This document shows, one piece after another, positions 25,421 to 35,000 of a stretch of 37,665 nt of DNA. The notes under the pieces are model-generated. The model was not told where the DNA came from. It searched no databases and worked only from the letters and a program-made list of their open reading frames with translations. A program made the position numbers and the translations under genes. The DNA comes from an uncultured Planctomycetaceae bacterium (GTDB taxonomy: Bacteria > Planctomycetota > Planctomycetia > Pirellulales > Pirellulaceae), in contig CALBSZ010000135.1 of assembly GCA_937967665.1 (NCBI GenBank), positions 1-37,665 of the forward strand, given 5' to 3'. The stretch's first letter is position 1, and each line of letters opens with the position of its first letter.

Positions 25421-26749
25421 ATGACGACCAGGCGTGACTTTTTGAAGAAATCGGCAATCGCAGCGGGAGCCGCCACCGCGGTGCCCTATTTCCCATGGAA
25501 CGAAAAAGCGTTTGCCAATCAGGACGCGAACGACAGACCGCAAATTGGCTGCATTGGCGTCGGCAGTATGGGCAGCGGGGATGCTCGAGGCCACGCCAAG
25601 TTCGGCGATATCGTCGCGGTTTGCGACGTCGACTCACGACGCGCGGAAGCAGCCAAGAACAACCCGGGTATCGGCAAGGGCAAGGCCGATGCTTACGGCG
25701 ACTACCGCAAGGTGCTCGAGCGCAAAGACATCGATGTCGTCAGCGTGGTGACTCCCGACCATTGGCACGTCAAGATCGCCATCGAAGCATTGGAGGCCGG
25801 CAAGCACGTCTTTTGCCAGAAGCCGCTCACACTAACGCTGGAAGAAAACCAGTTGATTCGCAACGCCTGCAAGAAGCACAAAGACCTGGTCTTCTTTGTC
25901 GGCACGCAGCAGCGCAGCGACCGCGGCAAGTTTCTTCGCGCCATCAACATGGTGCAGAAGGGATTGCTGGGAGACATCCAGAATATCACCGTCGGCATCA
26001 ACGGCGGTCCTGTCGGGGGTCCGTTCCCGAAAGTCGACCCTCCCAAGGAACTCGATTGGGACATGTGGCTGGGGCAGGCGCCGAAAGTGGACTACATTGA
26101 AAAACGCTGCCACTATCAATTCCGCTGGTGGTACGAATACTCCGGCGGCAAGTTCACCGACTGGGGCGCCCATCACGTCGACATCGCCACCTGGGCGATC
26201 GGCGAAGACAAGGAAGGAATGGGACCTGTGGAGATCGACGGTGCGGACGCCAAGCACCCGGTGCCGTTCGAGAACGGTTATCCCACGGTGGACGATTGTT
26301 ACAACACGTCCCACGACTACGCCGTCAAGTGCAAGTTCGGCAGTGGAATTGAAATGACGATCACCAGTCGCGGTGACAACGGCATTACGTTCGAAGGAAC
26401 CAAAGGCCGCATCTTTGTGAACCGCGGCAAGATCGTCGGCAAGCCCATCGAAGAAAACTGGGACGAAGGCAAGTACACGGAAGAAGACGTGACCGCATTG
26501 TACAAGGGCAAGCAGCCCGAAGGTCACAAGAACAACTTCTACCGTTGTATCCGCGAAGGCGGTTTGCCGATCTCGGATGTGTACAGCCATGTTCAGGCGA
26601 TGAGCACCTGTCATTTGGCTGCCATCGCCGCGCGGCTGGGACGTGCCATCAAGTGGAATCCCAAGTCCGAGCAGATTGTGGGCGACGAGCAGGCTCAAGC
26701 CTTCTTCGCGCGCGAACGCCGCGAAGGCTTTGAAATCCTGAAGGTCTGA
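25421..26749 (+). CDS. Gfo/Idh/MocA family oxidoreductase, Tat-exported
   Basis: A 442-residue NAD(P)-dependent sugar or inositol oxidoreductase. A Tat signal begins the protein (TTRRDFLKKSAIAAGAA, Arg4-Arg5), the Rossmann motif is IGCIGVGSMGSGDARGH, and VVTPDHWHVKIAIEALEAGKHVFCQKPLTLT holds the catalytic-lysine motif, with QKP in place of the more common EKP. The C-terminal domain has FRWWYEYSGGKFTDWGAHHVDIATW, the usual substrate block, and KGRIFVNRGKIVGKP. The start at ATG 25421 is supported by AAGGA eight bases upstream and the twin-arginine immediately after; an earlier GTG (25382) lacks both. It follows the large PVC protein by 237 bases with its own promoter and ends in a strong terminator, so it is probably a single-gene unit. 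The substrate is unknown. Confidence 0.94.
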   Translation: MTTRRDFLKKSAIAAGAATAVPYFPWNEKAFANQDANDRPQIGCIGVGSMGSGDARGHAKFGDIVAVCDVDSRRAEAAKNNPGIGKGKADAYGDYRKVLERKDIDVVSVVTPDHWHVKIAIEALEAGKHVFCQKPLTLTLEENQLIRNACKKHKDLVFFVGTQQRSDRGKFLRAINMVQKGLLGDIQNITVGINGGPVGGPFPKVDPPKELDWDMWLGQAPKVDYIEKRCHYQFRWWYEYSGGKFTDWGAHHVDIATWAIGEDKEGMGPVEIDGADAKHPVPFENGYPTVDDCYNTSHDYAVKCKFGSGIEMTITSRGDNGITFEGTKGRIFVNRGKIVGKPIEENWDEGKYTEEDVTALYKGKQPEGHKNNFYRCIREGGLPISDVYSHVQAMSTCHLAAIAARLGRAIKWNPKSEQIVGDEQAQAFFARERREGFEILKV

Positions 26750-26778
26750 GCTGCCCTTTTAACCAGTTCGAGAACAGG

Positions 26779-26813
26779 CGGGACGAAGAGAAATCTTCGT
26801 CCCGTTTTGTTTT
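26779..26813 (+). terminator. Rho-independent terminator
   Basis: Perfect 11-bp stem CGGGACGAAGA (26779-26789) / TCTTCGTCCCG (26794-26804) with a GAAA tetraloop, followed by TTTTGTTTT. It lies 29 bases after the stop of the Gfo/Idh gene. Confidence 0.92.
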
Positions 26814-27035
26814 GGTGCGTGCTTGAGGCGAGGACCAGCACGTTCTTTCCGCGCGTGCCCGCTGCACGTCGGTTTCGCAGGCAATCGTGTGGGGGTTGGT
26901 GACAATCCGAACTGCAGACGATAGACTACCACGTCTGTTCATCGAACCGTTGTCAGCAGACTGTGACCCATTGCGTTCATGGCCTGCGGCAAATTGCAGC
27001 AGTTACCCCCACCCGTTCAGAAAGAACCACGTTCC

Positions 27036-28604
27036 ATGGCCCCGCACCCCGTCAAACGAGCTCTGATTAGCGTCAGCGACAAACTTGGACTGGCCGATTT
27101 CGGTCGCGGACTGATCGACGCCGGCGTGCAGATTTACAGTACCGGAGGCACTGCGCGGCATCTACTGAATGAAGGCGTTGACGTTGAGGACGTGTCCGAC
27201 TACACCGGTTTTCCGGAGATGATGGATGGCCGTCTCAAAACCCTGCATCCCAAGGTATTTGGCGGGATCCTCTGCCGGCGCGATCGCCCAGACGACATGG
27301 AAGCCATCGACGAACATGAGATCGTCCCATTTGAACTGGTCGTCGTGAACCTCTATCCGTTCGAAGCGACCATCACGCGGCAAGACGTGACGATGGCGAA
27401 AGCGATAGAGCAGATTGATATCGGTGGTCCGAGTCTGATTCGGGCGGCGGCCAAGAATCACGCGTTTGTAGGCGTGGCCACCAATCCCGAACAGTATTCC
27501 GCGATCCTGGATGAGATCACAGAGCACGGCCATTTGTCGGCAGAACTGCGTTGTCGGCTGGCGGCCGAAGCGTTCGCCCACACCGCGAATTACGACCGCG
27601 TGATTTCCACCTTTTTCATCGAGCAGTCGTCGGACGACGGATTTCCTCCAGTCTTGAACCTGCAGTTGCAGCGCAAGGCAAAACTGCGTTACGGCGAGAA
27701 CCCGCATCAGAACGCCGCCGTATATCGCGAAATCGGCGCGTCGGGGGCGAGTCTGGTTGCCGCGCGGCAGCTGAACGGCAAAGAGCTCTCTTACAACAAC
27801 CTGCTGGACCTGGATAGCGCGCTGTCGATTGTGCGTTCGTTCAAAACCCCCGCCGTCTCCGTGATCAAGCACAATAACCCCTGCGGCGCCGCGACTGCCG
27901 AGTCGGTTTCCGACGCCGCGAAAAAGGCGCTCGCCGGCGACCCGCTCAGCGCGTTCGGATCCGTGCTCGGATTCAATCGGACGGTGACGGCCGAAACCGC
28001 CGAAGTCCTGTCGGAACCCGGACTGTTTATCGAGGCGATCGTGGCGCCCGCGTTCGAAGCGGCCGCGGTTGGTATCCTGACCACGAAACCGAAATGGAAA
28101 AAGAACGTTCGCCTGATGCAAGTCGGCAGCCTGGAAGAAGCTCGTTCGATTCGCCATTTTCGCTATATCGACGGCGGCATGCTGCTGCAGGACGCCGACA
28201 TCAAGGCGGATCCGGAGGACGAATGGAAAGTGGTCACCAAGGCGCAGCCGGACGCCGGGCTTTTGGATGAACTGCGTTTCGCCTGGACCATCGTGGCGCA
28301 TGTAAAGTCGAACGCCATTGTGGTTTCCAAGGACCTGATGCTCTGCGGCGCCGGCGCTGGGCAGATGAGCCGCGTGGATTCGGTCGATATTTCCATCCAG
28401 AAGGCGGGCGAGCGCATTAAGGGATGCGTGCTGGCCTCGGATGCCTTCTTTCCCTTCGCCGACTCGATTCACAAAGCAGCCGCTGCGGGAATCGTCGCGA
28501 TCATCCAGCCGGGCGGCTCTAAGAACGACGACGAAGTCATCGCTGCCTGCGACGAACACGGCCTACCGATGATCTTCACCGCACGCCGCCACTTCAAGCA
28601 CTAG
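27036..28604 (+). CDS. purH: Bifunctional AICAR transformylase/IMP cyclohydrolase
   Basis: Catalyses the last two steps of de novo purine synthesis, formylation of AICAR with 10-formyl-THF and ring closure to IMP, in the cytoplasm. At 522 residues from ATG 27036 it is of normal length. The N-terminal cyclohydrolase domain shows ALISVSDK, YSTGGTAR, GRLKTLHPKV, VNLYPF and IDIGGPSLIRAAAKN. The C-terminal transformylase domain shows RYGENPHQNAA, SYNNLLDLDSA, the catalytic KHNNPCGAA, LCGAGAGQMSRVDS and the ending SDAFFPFADSIHKAAAAG to FTARRHFKH. An upstream ATG at 26979 adds 19 unconserved residues, so 27036 is preferred although its ribosome site is weak. It is monocistronic: a terminator lies before it and a repeat element directly overlaps its stop codon. 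Confidence 0.96.
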   Translation: MAPHPVKRALISVSDKLGLADFGRGLIDAGVQIYSTGGTARHLLNEGVDVEDVSDYTGFPEMMDGRLKTLHPKVFGGILCRRDRPDDMEAIDEHEIVPFELVVVNLYPFEATITRQDVTMAKAIEQIDIGGPSLIRAAAKNHAFVGVATNPEQYSAILDEITEHGHLSAELRCRLAAEAFAHTANYDRVISTFFIEQSSDDGFPPVLNLQLQRKAKLRYGENPHQNAAVYREIGASGASLVAARQLNGKELSYNNLLDLDSALSIVRSFKTPAVSVIKHNNPCGAATAESVSDAAKKALAGDPLSAFGSVLGFNRTVTAETAEVLSEPGLFIEAIVAPAFEAAAVGILTTKPKWKKNVRLMQVGSLEEARSIRHFRYIDGGMLLQDADIKADPEDEWKVVTKAQPDAGLLDELRFAWTIVAHVKSNAIVVSKDLMLCGAGAGQMSRVDSVDISIQKAGERIKGCVLASDAFFPFADSIHKAAAAGIVAIIQPGGSKNDDEVIAACDEHGLPMIFTARRHFKH

Positions 28605-28878
28605 TACTACAGCGCAGGGTTGACGGTAGCGAAACGGGGACTGGCTCCATCGGTGTGTTCGGTTCGTCCCGGAACACGCGGTGGATCGACGGTGCCTGTC
28701 CCCCTTTCGCGGCACAATATTACTCGTGGTTTGCGAAAAAGGGGTTTGCGAAAAAGGGGTTTGCGAAAAAGGGGACAGGCACGGCGACGCGACCTCATTG
28801 TCGAGCTGTTCACCGTTTGGATCGCCGAGCCAGTCCCCTTTTGTCGCGACCGCGCGCTGTAGCACTAGTACTACAGCG
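28597..28878. repeat. Nested palindromic REP/MITE-like element after purH
   Basis: A 258-bp palindromic core (28605-28862) bounded by an 18-bp direct repeat AGCACTAGTACTACAGCG at 28597-28614 and 28861-28878. Three nested pairs of inverted arms are seen: CTACAGCGC.. (28607-28620 with 28849-28862); GCGAAACGGGGACTGGCTC (28629-28647) with 28827-28847; and GTGCCTGTCCCC.. (28692-28710) with 28763-28782. The GTGCCTGTCCCC / GGGGACAGGCAC wording resembles repeats associated with REP-type (RAYT) transposases. No transposase is present. The left direct repeat overlaps the purH stop codon. Small open frames here encode only low-complexity repeats and are not genes. Confidence 0.75.
28729..28773 (+). repeat. 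Three tandem 15-bp units
   Basis: GTTTGCGAAAAAGGG repeated three times without mismatch. The last unit forms the start of the right inner arm of the palindromic element, so the triplication looks like slippage of an arm fragment. Confidence 0.88.
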
Positions 28879-28906
28879 TTACGTTTGCAGCAAGCCGCCA
28901 AAATAC

Positions 28907-28995
28907 AAGCACGCAGCGCGAGCACGTGTATCCAGTCTTAAGTTACCCACTCGCTTGCGCTTCGAGCGTGTATGACGACGGAACCTGGCGCTGCC
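28907..28995 (+). repeat. 89-bp dispersed palindromic element, copy A
   Basis: Aligns without gaps to the reverse complement of 37577-37665, with 77 of 89 identical positions by my count. Its own halves are imperfectly inverted (AGCACGCAGCGCGAGC against GCTTGCGCTTCGAGCG), so it can fold. The core CTCGCTTGCGCTTCGAGC is invariant between copies. It lies 20 bases beyond the stop codon of the giant LamG/RTX gene. Confidence 0.82.
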
Positions 28996-29014
28996 GGACC
29001 ACTTGCGACTCGCT

Positions 29015-32000
29015 TTAGACGAATCGTACGGCATCGTCGCCGCGGAACTGAAGATTGTCCGGACCGTCCGCCACAAACAAGTCGGTTCCCGTGTGACCCG
29101 TCAGGCCGTCGGGCGACCCGTCGCCCGCAGCGCTGAGCGCGGGCAGGACGAGTGCCATGCGTGTGACAAAGTCGTTGCTGTTATTGAACCAGATCGTCGC
29201 GACGTTGCGCATCGCCAAATCATCATTGGTCGTCGATCCTCCGGCCAACACATCGTCATCGCCATTTCCCTGCAGGTTGTCGCGACCGCTTCCTCCCACC
29301 AGAACATCGCGGCCTTGTCGTCCGAACAACGTGTCACTGCCCAAATCACCCAGCAGCACGTCATCGCCGTTGCCGCCACTGACGATATCGTTACCGGCAT
29401 CGCCGTGAAGGAAATCGCTGCCGTCTCCGCCGGCAATGCGGTCGTCGCCGTCGCCGCCACTAATAAAGTCATCTCCCAGGAAGCCCAGCAATTCGTCACT
29501 CCCCGCGCCGCCCAGGATGGTGTCGTCTCCCGTGCCACCGTCGACCTTGTCATCGCCGCCGCCCGCATTGATGTTATCGCCGCCGCTGCCGCCCAGGATC
29601 ACATCACGACCATTGCCGGTGGTAATCGAGTCGCCGCATGTTCCCCCGGCAACGTAATTGTCGCCATGGCCGGCATCGATCTGGCCGCAAATGCCCGGCA
29701 AGTTGCCCGCCATGGTAATCCGGTCAGGGCCGTCTCCCGTTGTCACGACAGCCGTGCCGCTGGGCACGTAAAAAGGACCATGCGTTGTATCGTCGATGCG
29801 GACCAGGACGCTACCGGCGTTGCCGGCATGCAGGATAATTGCGTGGGACTGGCCGTCGTTAGCCTGCACAATCAAGTTGCCGCTCATATCAACGAAGACA
29901 TCCAGCGGACCGCCCGTCTCGTTGAGATCATTTACATTCACGGTGATCGTGGCCGTATCCGACAGCAGTCCTGAATCGGTCACCTGAACATCCAAGGAAA
30001 ACGACATGTTCGTTTCAAAGTCCAATGCCAGGGGATCGGCCACCGTAATCTGTCCGGAAGCGGGATGGACGTTGAACACCGACTGTCCTGTTCCACCGGT
30101 GACGGTAAATGATAACGGGTCGCCGGCATTCGGATCGGTCGCCGCGGTTGTCCCCACGGATGTCCCGACACCACTGTTCTCGTTGACGCTGAAGGTCTGG
30201 TCGTCTACGGTCGGCGCCAGGTTGGGTTCGACGGTGGTGAAGTTCCAGGTCGCCGCATCCGCGATTCCGCTGAAGGAGTTGCCGCTGCTGTCCAGGATGG
30301 CGGAGGCATCCACTTCCACATGATAATCCGTGCCACCGTTGAAATTGGTTGTTGGCGTGATCGTCAGAACGCTGCCGCTGATGCCCACGGAACCGATCGG
30401 GAATGTCTCGAACGTCGCCGCATTCGAATCGTCGCCGATGCGAATGTCACCCGATCCGGCCTGGATGGTCTGGTCAAACGTGATGATCAGCTGCGCGTTT
30501 ACGGCGACCGAGACGGCGTCGTCCGAAGGTGACAGTGTGCTGATCATGGGAGCCGCGGTATCCACTTGATCATTGGCGAGATTTGCCAGCGACGGAACCA
30601 AGATCGCATCGTTGCCGGCCGCATCACGCAGCGTGGCGCCATTCAGCAGCTGCAAGGTGTTGGCCGTGACGTCGACCCCGTCGCTGTCGTTCAGACCGGT
30701 CGGCAGCACCGATGAAAATGTCAGCGTCGCACCCGCCACACTGCCAGCGTGCGTGAGCGTCACGTTCGTTCCACCGATATCGGCGATCAGTTGGGCGTCC
30801 CCGGCGGCGCTTAAAGTGACGCTCTCCGACAGTTCCACCGAAACGGCAAGCGTATCGCCCACAATGTGGACCGTCGGCACGGCCGATCCCGTGATGGACA
30901 CGACCGTCGGCCGTACGGCATCCACCAGCACGTTGCTCAGGGCCGCCCCGCCATGGGTCAACGTGGCATCGTTTCCGGCATCATCTTGAAGTGTCGCGCC
31001 GCTGAGCAACTGCAGCGAATCCGCAACCACTTCGACACCGTCTGCATCTTCCTGCCCGCTGACGACGGTGTAAGCATACGTCAAGTTCGTGCCGCTGACC
31101 GAGCCAACGTGCGTTGCGGTGACCATGGTTCCACCAAGGTCCAGCAGGATGCTGGAATCACCAGCACCGCTGAGCGTCACGTTTTCCGAGAAGGCTACGG
31201 TGAACAAGATGGTGTCGTTCTCGACGTAGGTCATGGCGGGAGCGGTAATTGAATCCACGGTCGGAGGGACGATGTCGAGATCGATCTGAATGCCGTTACC
31301 GCTGGCGTCCAACACAATGTACGCATCTGCTGTCGCCACCGATCCACCAGTCGCGCCGACATCGCCAACGAGTCCAGCAACATAATCCCATTTATGTCCG
31401 GTAGGCCCGACGTCCGTGACCGACTGTCCCACTGTATCGAGTTTGAGGATGTCCTTAATCTTGGCATCGTTTATATTGACGCCCGAGAACCGTCCCAGGC
31501 CATGAACGGCCGCAACTTCATTCGGGTCCACCACGCTACTGAACATGGCGAAGTCGTCGAGCGTCGCATTGATTTCGCGGCCGCCGCAGCACGAGTCATC
31601 GCCGAACAGCCAGGAACCACTGTCGGCAACCCCTGTGGCCGCGGCGGGAATGGTGATCGAACCAGCAAACTCGCCGTTGATGTAAACGTTCGAGATGCTG
31701 GCCGCAAAGTCGAATGTTTGCACAACGTGATGCCATGTCGACCCCGGAACATCCGGACTGTCGAAGGCAAGACCACTGGCGCGGGCATCGATATGCCTTG
31801 CCGTGTTGTTTCCTTCCGAGGAAAAACCGTAGTTCTGATCAGCGTCAAGTCCCGCCTCGTCGAGCGTCCGCGTGACGAATACCCCCTCGTAGCCGGTGCT
31901 CTGAGCATTGGGGGCGTTGAACCAGCCGGCGATCGCGAATTCCGCGACGCTGTCGAGCTGGGTGATTTCGTTCACAATGAAGTTTGTTCCGCCGTCAAGC

Positions 32001-35000
32001 GATGCCGCGTTACCAATGATTCCCGTTCCCCAGGTTGGCGAGCTCCCACCAGCTACATCAATGCCGTTGTTGCCGTTGATGCTGTCCGCGGCGATGACTC
32101 CGGACGCCTCGTCAAACGTCCAATGGCCGATGATCGAGGCCAGGTGATCGGCCGTGGTAAAATTCCAGGCCGTCGTTCCCGCGACTCCAGCGAAGGCGTT
32201 GCCGGCAGCGTCCGTGATGGCCGAGCCCGGGATCTCCACGTAGTACTCGGTTCCCTTGGCCAGGTTATTCGTGGGATTGATGTTAACCGTCGGTCCCGAA
32301 AACGTGACGTTGCCACCCGTGATGTCGATCGTGTCCACGACGGTATCATCGCTGGCCAGGCGGATAGTCACGCTGCCCGTTCCAGCCTGGACGTTGGAAT
32401 CGAACGTCAAAGCGAGATCCGTGCTAATCGAAACTGCCGTGCTGTCGTCGGCCGGAACCAGCGTTTGGACAACCGGTGGAGTCGTGTCTGGCACGATGCG
32501 AATACCGTTCCCGCTGGCGTCCAGCACGATGAATGCGTCGTTGCCAGCGACCGATCCGCCGGTAACGCCAGCGCCGCCCGCAAGGCCGGAAACGTATTCC
32601 CATGTATGGCCATCGGGACCAACGCCCGTCACGGTCTGCGCTGGTGTGTCCAGCCCCAAAGCCTCGACGATCTTCGGGCTATCGACGGCGACTTGCGAAA
32701 ACCGCCCCAGGCCGTGAATGGCTGCGATCTCGGCAACGCTAATCGTATTGTCGAACATGGCGAAATCGTCCAGCGAACCGGCAATCTCGCGATTGCCACA
32801 ACAGGAATCGTCGCCGAACAACCACGATCCGCTATCGGAAACTCCGGTTGCCGCTGGAGGAATGGCGACCGTGCCCGCGAACTCACCGTCTATGTAGACG
32901 CGAGAGACGTGCGCTCCGAAGTCGAACGTCTGCACGACGTGGTGCCAGGCGGAACCGGGAACATCAACACTGTCAAACGCCGCGTTACTGGCTCGCGCAT
33001 CGACATGTCGCGCGGTGCTATTGCCTTCCGACGAGAAGCCGTAGTTCCGATCGGTATTCGCACCTACTTCGTCGAGGGTGCGGGTCACGTAAATTCCCTC
33101 GTAACCAGTATCTTGAGCATTAGGAACGTTGAACCAGCCCGCGATGGTGAAGGCGGTGACGCCGTCGATCTGAGTGACTTCGTTCACGATGAAGTTCGTC
33201 CCGCCGTCCAGGGTTGCCGCGTTGCCGATCAGGCCGGCGCTCCAGGTCGGTGAACTGCCACCTGCGACGTCAAGCGCATCATTGCCGTTTACGGTATCGA
33301 ACGCCGTCGTGCCCGCCGCCTCGTCGAAGGGCCAGTGGCCAATCAGCGAAGCTAACGGATCGGCGGTCGTGAAGTTCCATGCCGACGTTCCCGTGATTCC
33401 CGCAAAGGCGTTGGCGGCGGTGTCTTCGATGGCGCTGCCCGGAACCTGGACGTAGTACGCCGTGCTCTGCAGCAGGTCATTGGCCGGGTCAATCGTTACC
33501 GTCGTGCCGTTGATCGATACGTTGCTGCCATTGATGTCAATCGTTTCCACGACACTGTCGTCACTCGCCAGGTGGATCGTGACGTTCCCTGTCCCTTTCT
33601 GGACGTTGGTGTCAAACGTCAGTTCCAGGTTGGTATTGAACGCGACATCCACGGAATCGTCCGCGGGCGTCAAGGACTGCAGCACCGGTGGCGTCAAATC
33701 AACGACAATCTGCAAACCGTTACCACTGCTGTCGAGCACGATAAACGCCGTGCCGGCAGCCACGGTGCCACCTGTCGTGCCGACGGGTCCTGTTAACCCG
33801 GATACGTATTCCCAGGTGTGCGCGTTGGGACCGACGTTGGCAACGGTTTGCCCCGCGGTGGTCATTGCCAGGATGTCTTGAATCTTCGTATCCGTAACGG
33901 CGATGTTCGAGAACAGGCCGAGTCCGTGGACGGCCGCGATTTCCGCGGGATCGACAATGTTGTTGAACATGGCGAAATCATCCAGGGACGCATCGATCTC
34001 GCGACCGCCACAACAGGAATCGTCGCCAAACAGCCAGGAGCCGCTATCGGCCACTCCGGTGGCCGCGGCGGGTATGGCGATCGAACCCGCGAACGTGCCG
34101 TCGATGTAGACGTTGGAGATGTCCGCCGCGAAATCGAAGGTCTGTATAACGTGACGCCACGTCGAACCCGCCGCGTCGGGACTGTCGAAAGCGGCTCCAC
34201 TCGACCGGGCATCGATATGCCTGGCCGTGCTGTTCCCTTCCCAGGAGAAGCCGTAGTTCTGATCTGCATCCAGTCCCGCTTCGTCGAAGGTACGCGTGAC
34301 GAACACACCTTCGTAGCCGGTGCTCTGAGCATTTGGTGCGTTGAACCACCCCGCAATCGTGAAGGACGATGTCCCATCCAGCTGCGTGATCTCGTTCACA
34401 ATGAAATTGGTGGTCCCGTCCAGGTTCGCGGCGTTGCCGATCTGTCCGGCCACCCATGTCGGAGCGTTGCCCGCGGGAATGTCTTCTCCGTCGTTGCCGT
34501 TTATGCTGTCGCTGGCGGTCGTGCCGGCCGATTCATCAAACGCCCAGTGACCAATGATGGACTGCAGGCCGTTGCCCTGGATATTGAATTCCTCGGCGCT
34601 TCCAGTCGGCGTTGTGGTGATGAGCGGATTACCGAAAACGTCTTCAATATTGTGGCTGCCGACGATGCTCAAGCCCAGCGTGCCGCTGGTGGAGGTATCG
34701 ATGCCGCTCACAACCACATCGTACAGCGCGTCGTTTCCTCCAACCGCAGTAACGGAATCGATGGAGACGCCCGCCGTGGCCGAACCGGTTGCCTCAAGGT
34801 CCGCGGGATCAAAGTTCTGCACATCCTCTGAAAACGCCACACGAAACGTGACGTTCGCGGCGTTAGTGGTCCGGCTCATTGGCGATTGCCGCAGAACGGA
34901 TTCAAGCTGCGGCGCCCCCAATACCTGTTGAATGTTCAGGTTCAATAGTCCTCCATTGTAGATGTCCATCATTTCGGCATCCGTGACGACATCGCTGAAT

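Larger units (their letters stand above)
28605..29014. other. Intergenic region between convergent purH and the giant gene
   Basis: The 410 bases consist almost wholly of the palindromic element (to 28878) and the 89-bp element (28907-28995). No credible gene and no classical terminator with a T tract is present. The hairpins may themselves end transcription of the two converging genes, which is inference. Confidence 0.55.

Noticed and set aside
27162..28559. 465-codon minus-strand open frame
   Set aside because: Antisense shadow of purH.
28729..28773. Possible CRISPR array
   Set aside because: The three 15-bp units are directly adjacent with no spacers, and no cas gene is near.
28655..28975. 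Small open frames with KKGFAKKGFAKKG-type repeats
   Set aside because: They translate the triplicated 15-mer and palindromic arms in several frames; no coding signature.
31394..33253. 619-codon plus-strand open frame inside the giant gene
   Set aside because: Antisense shadow of the repeat region; its own translation merely repeats with the duplication and matches no family.
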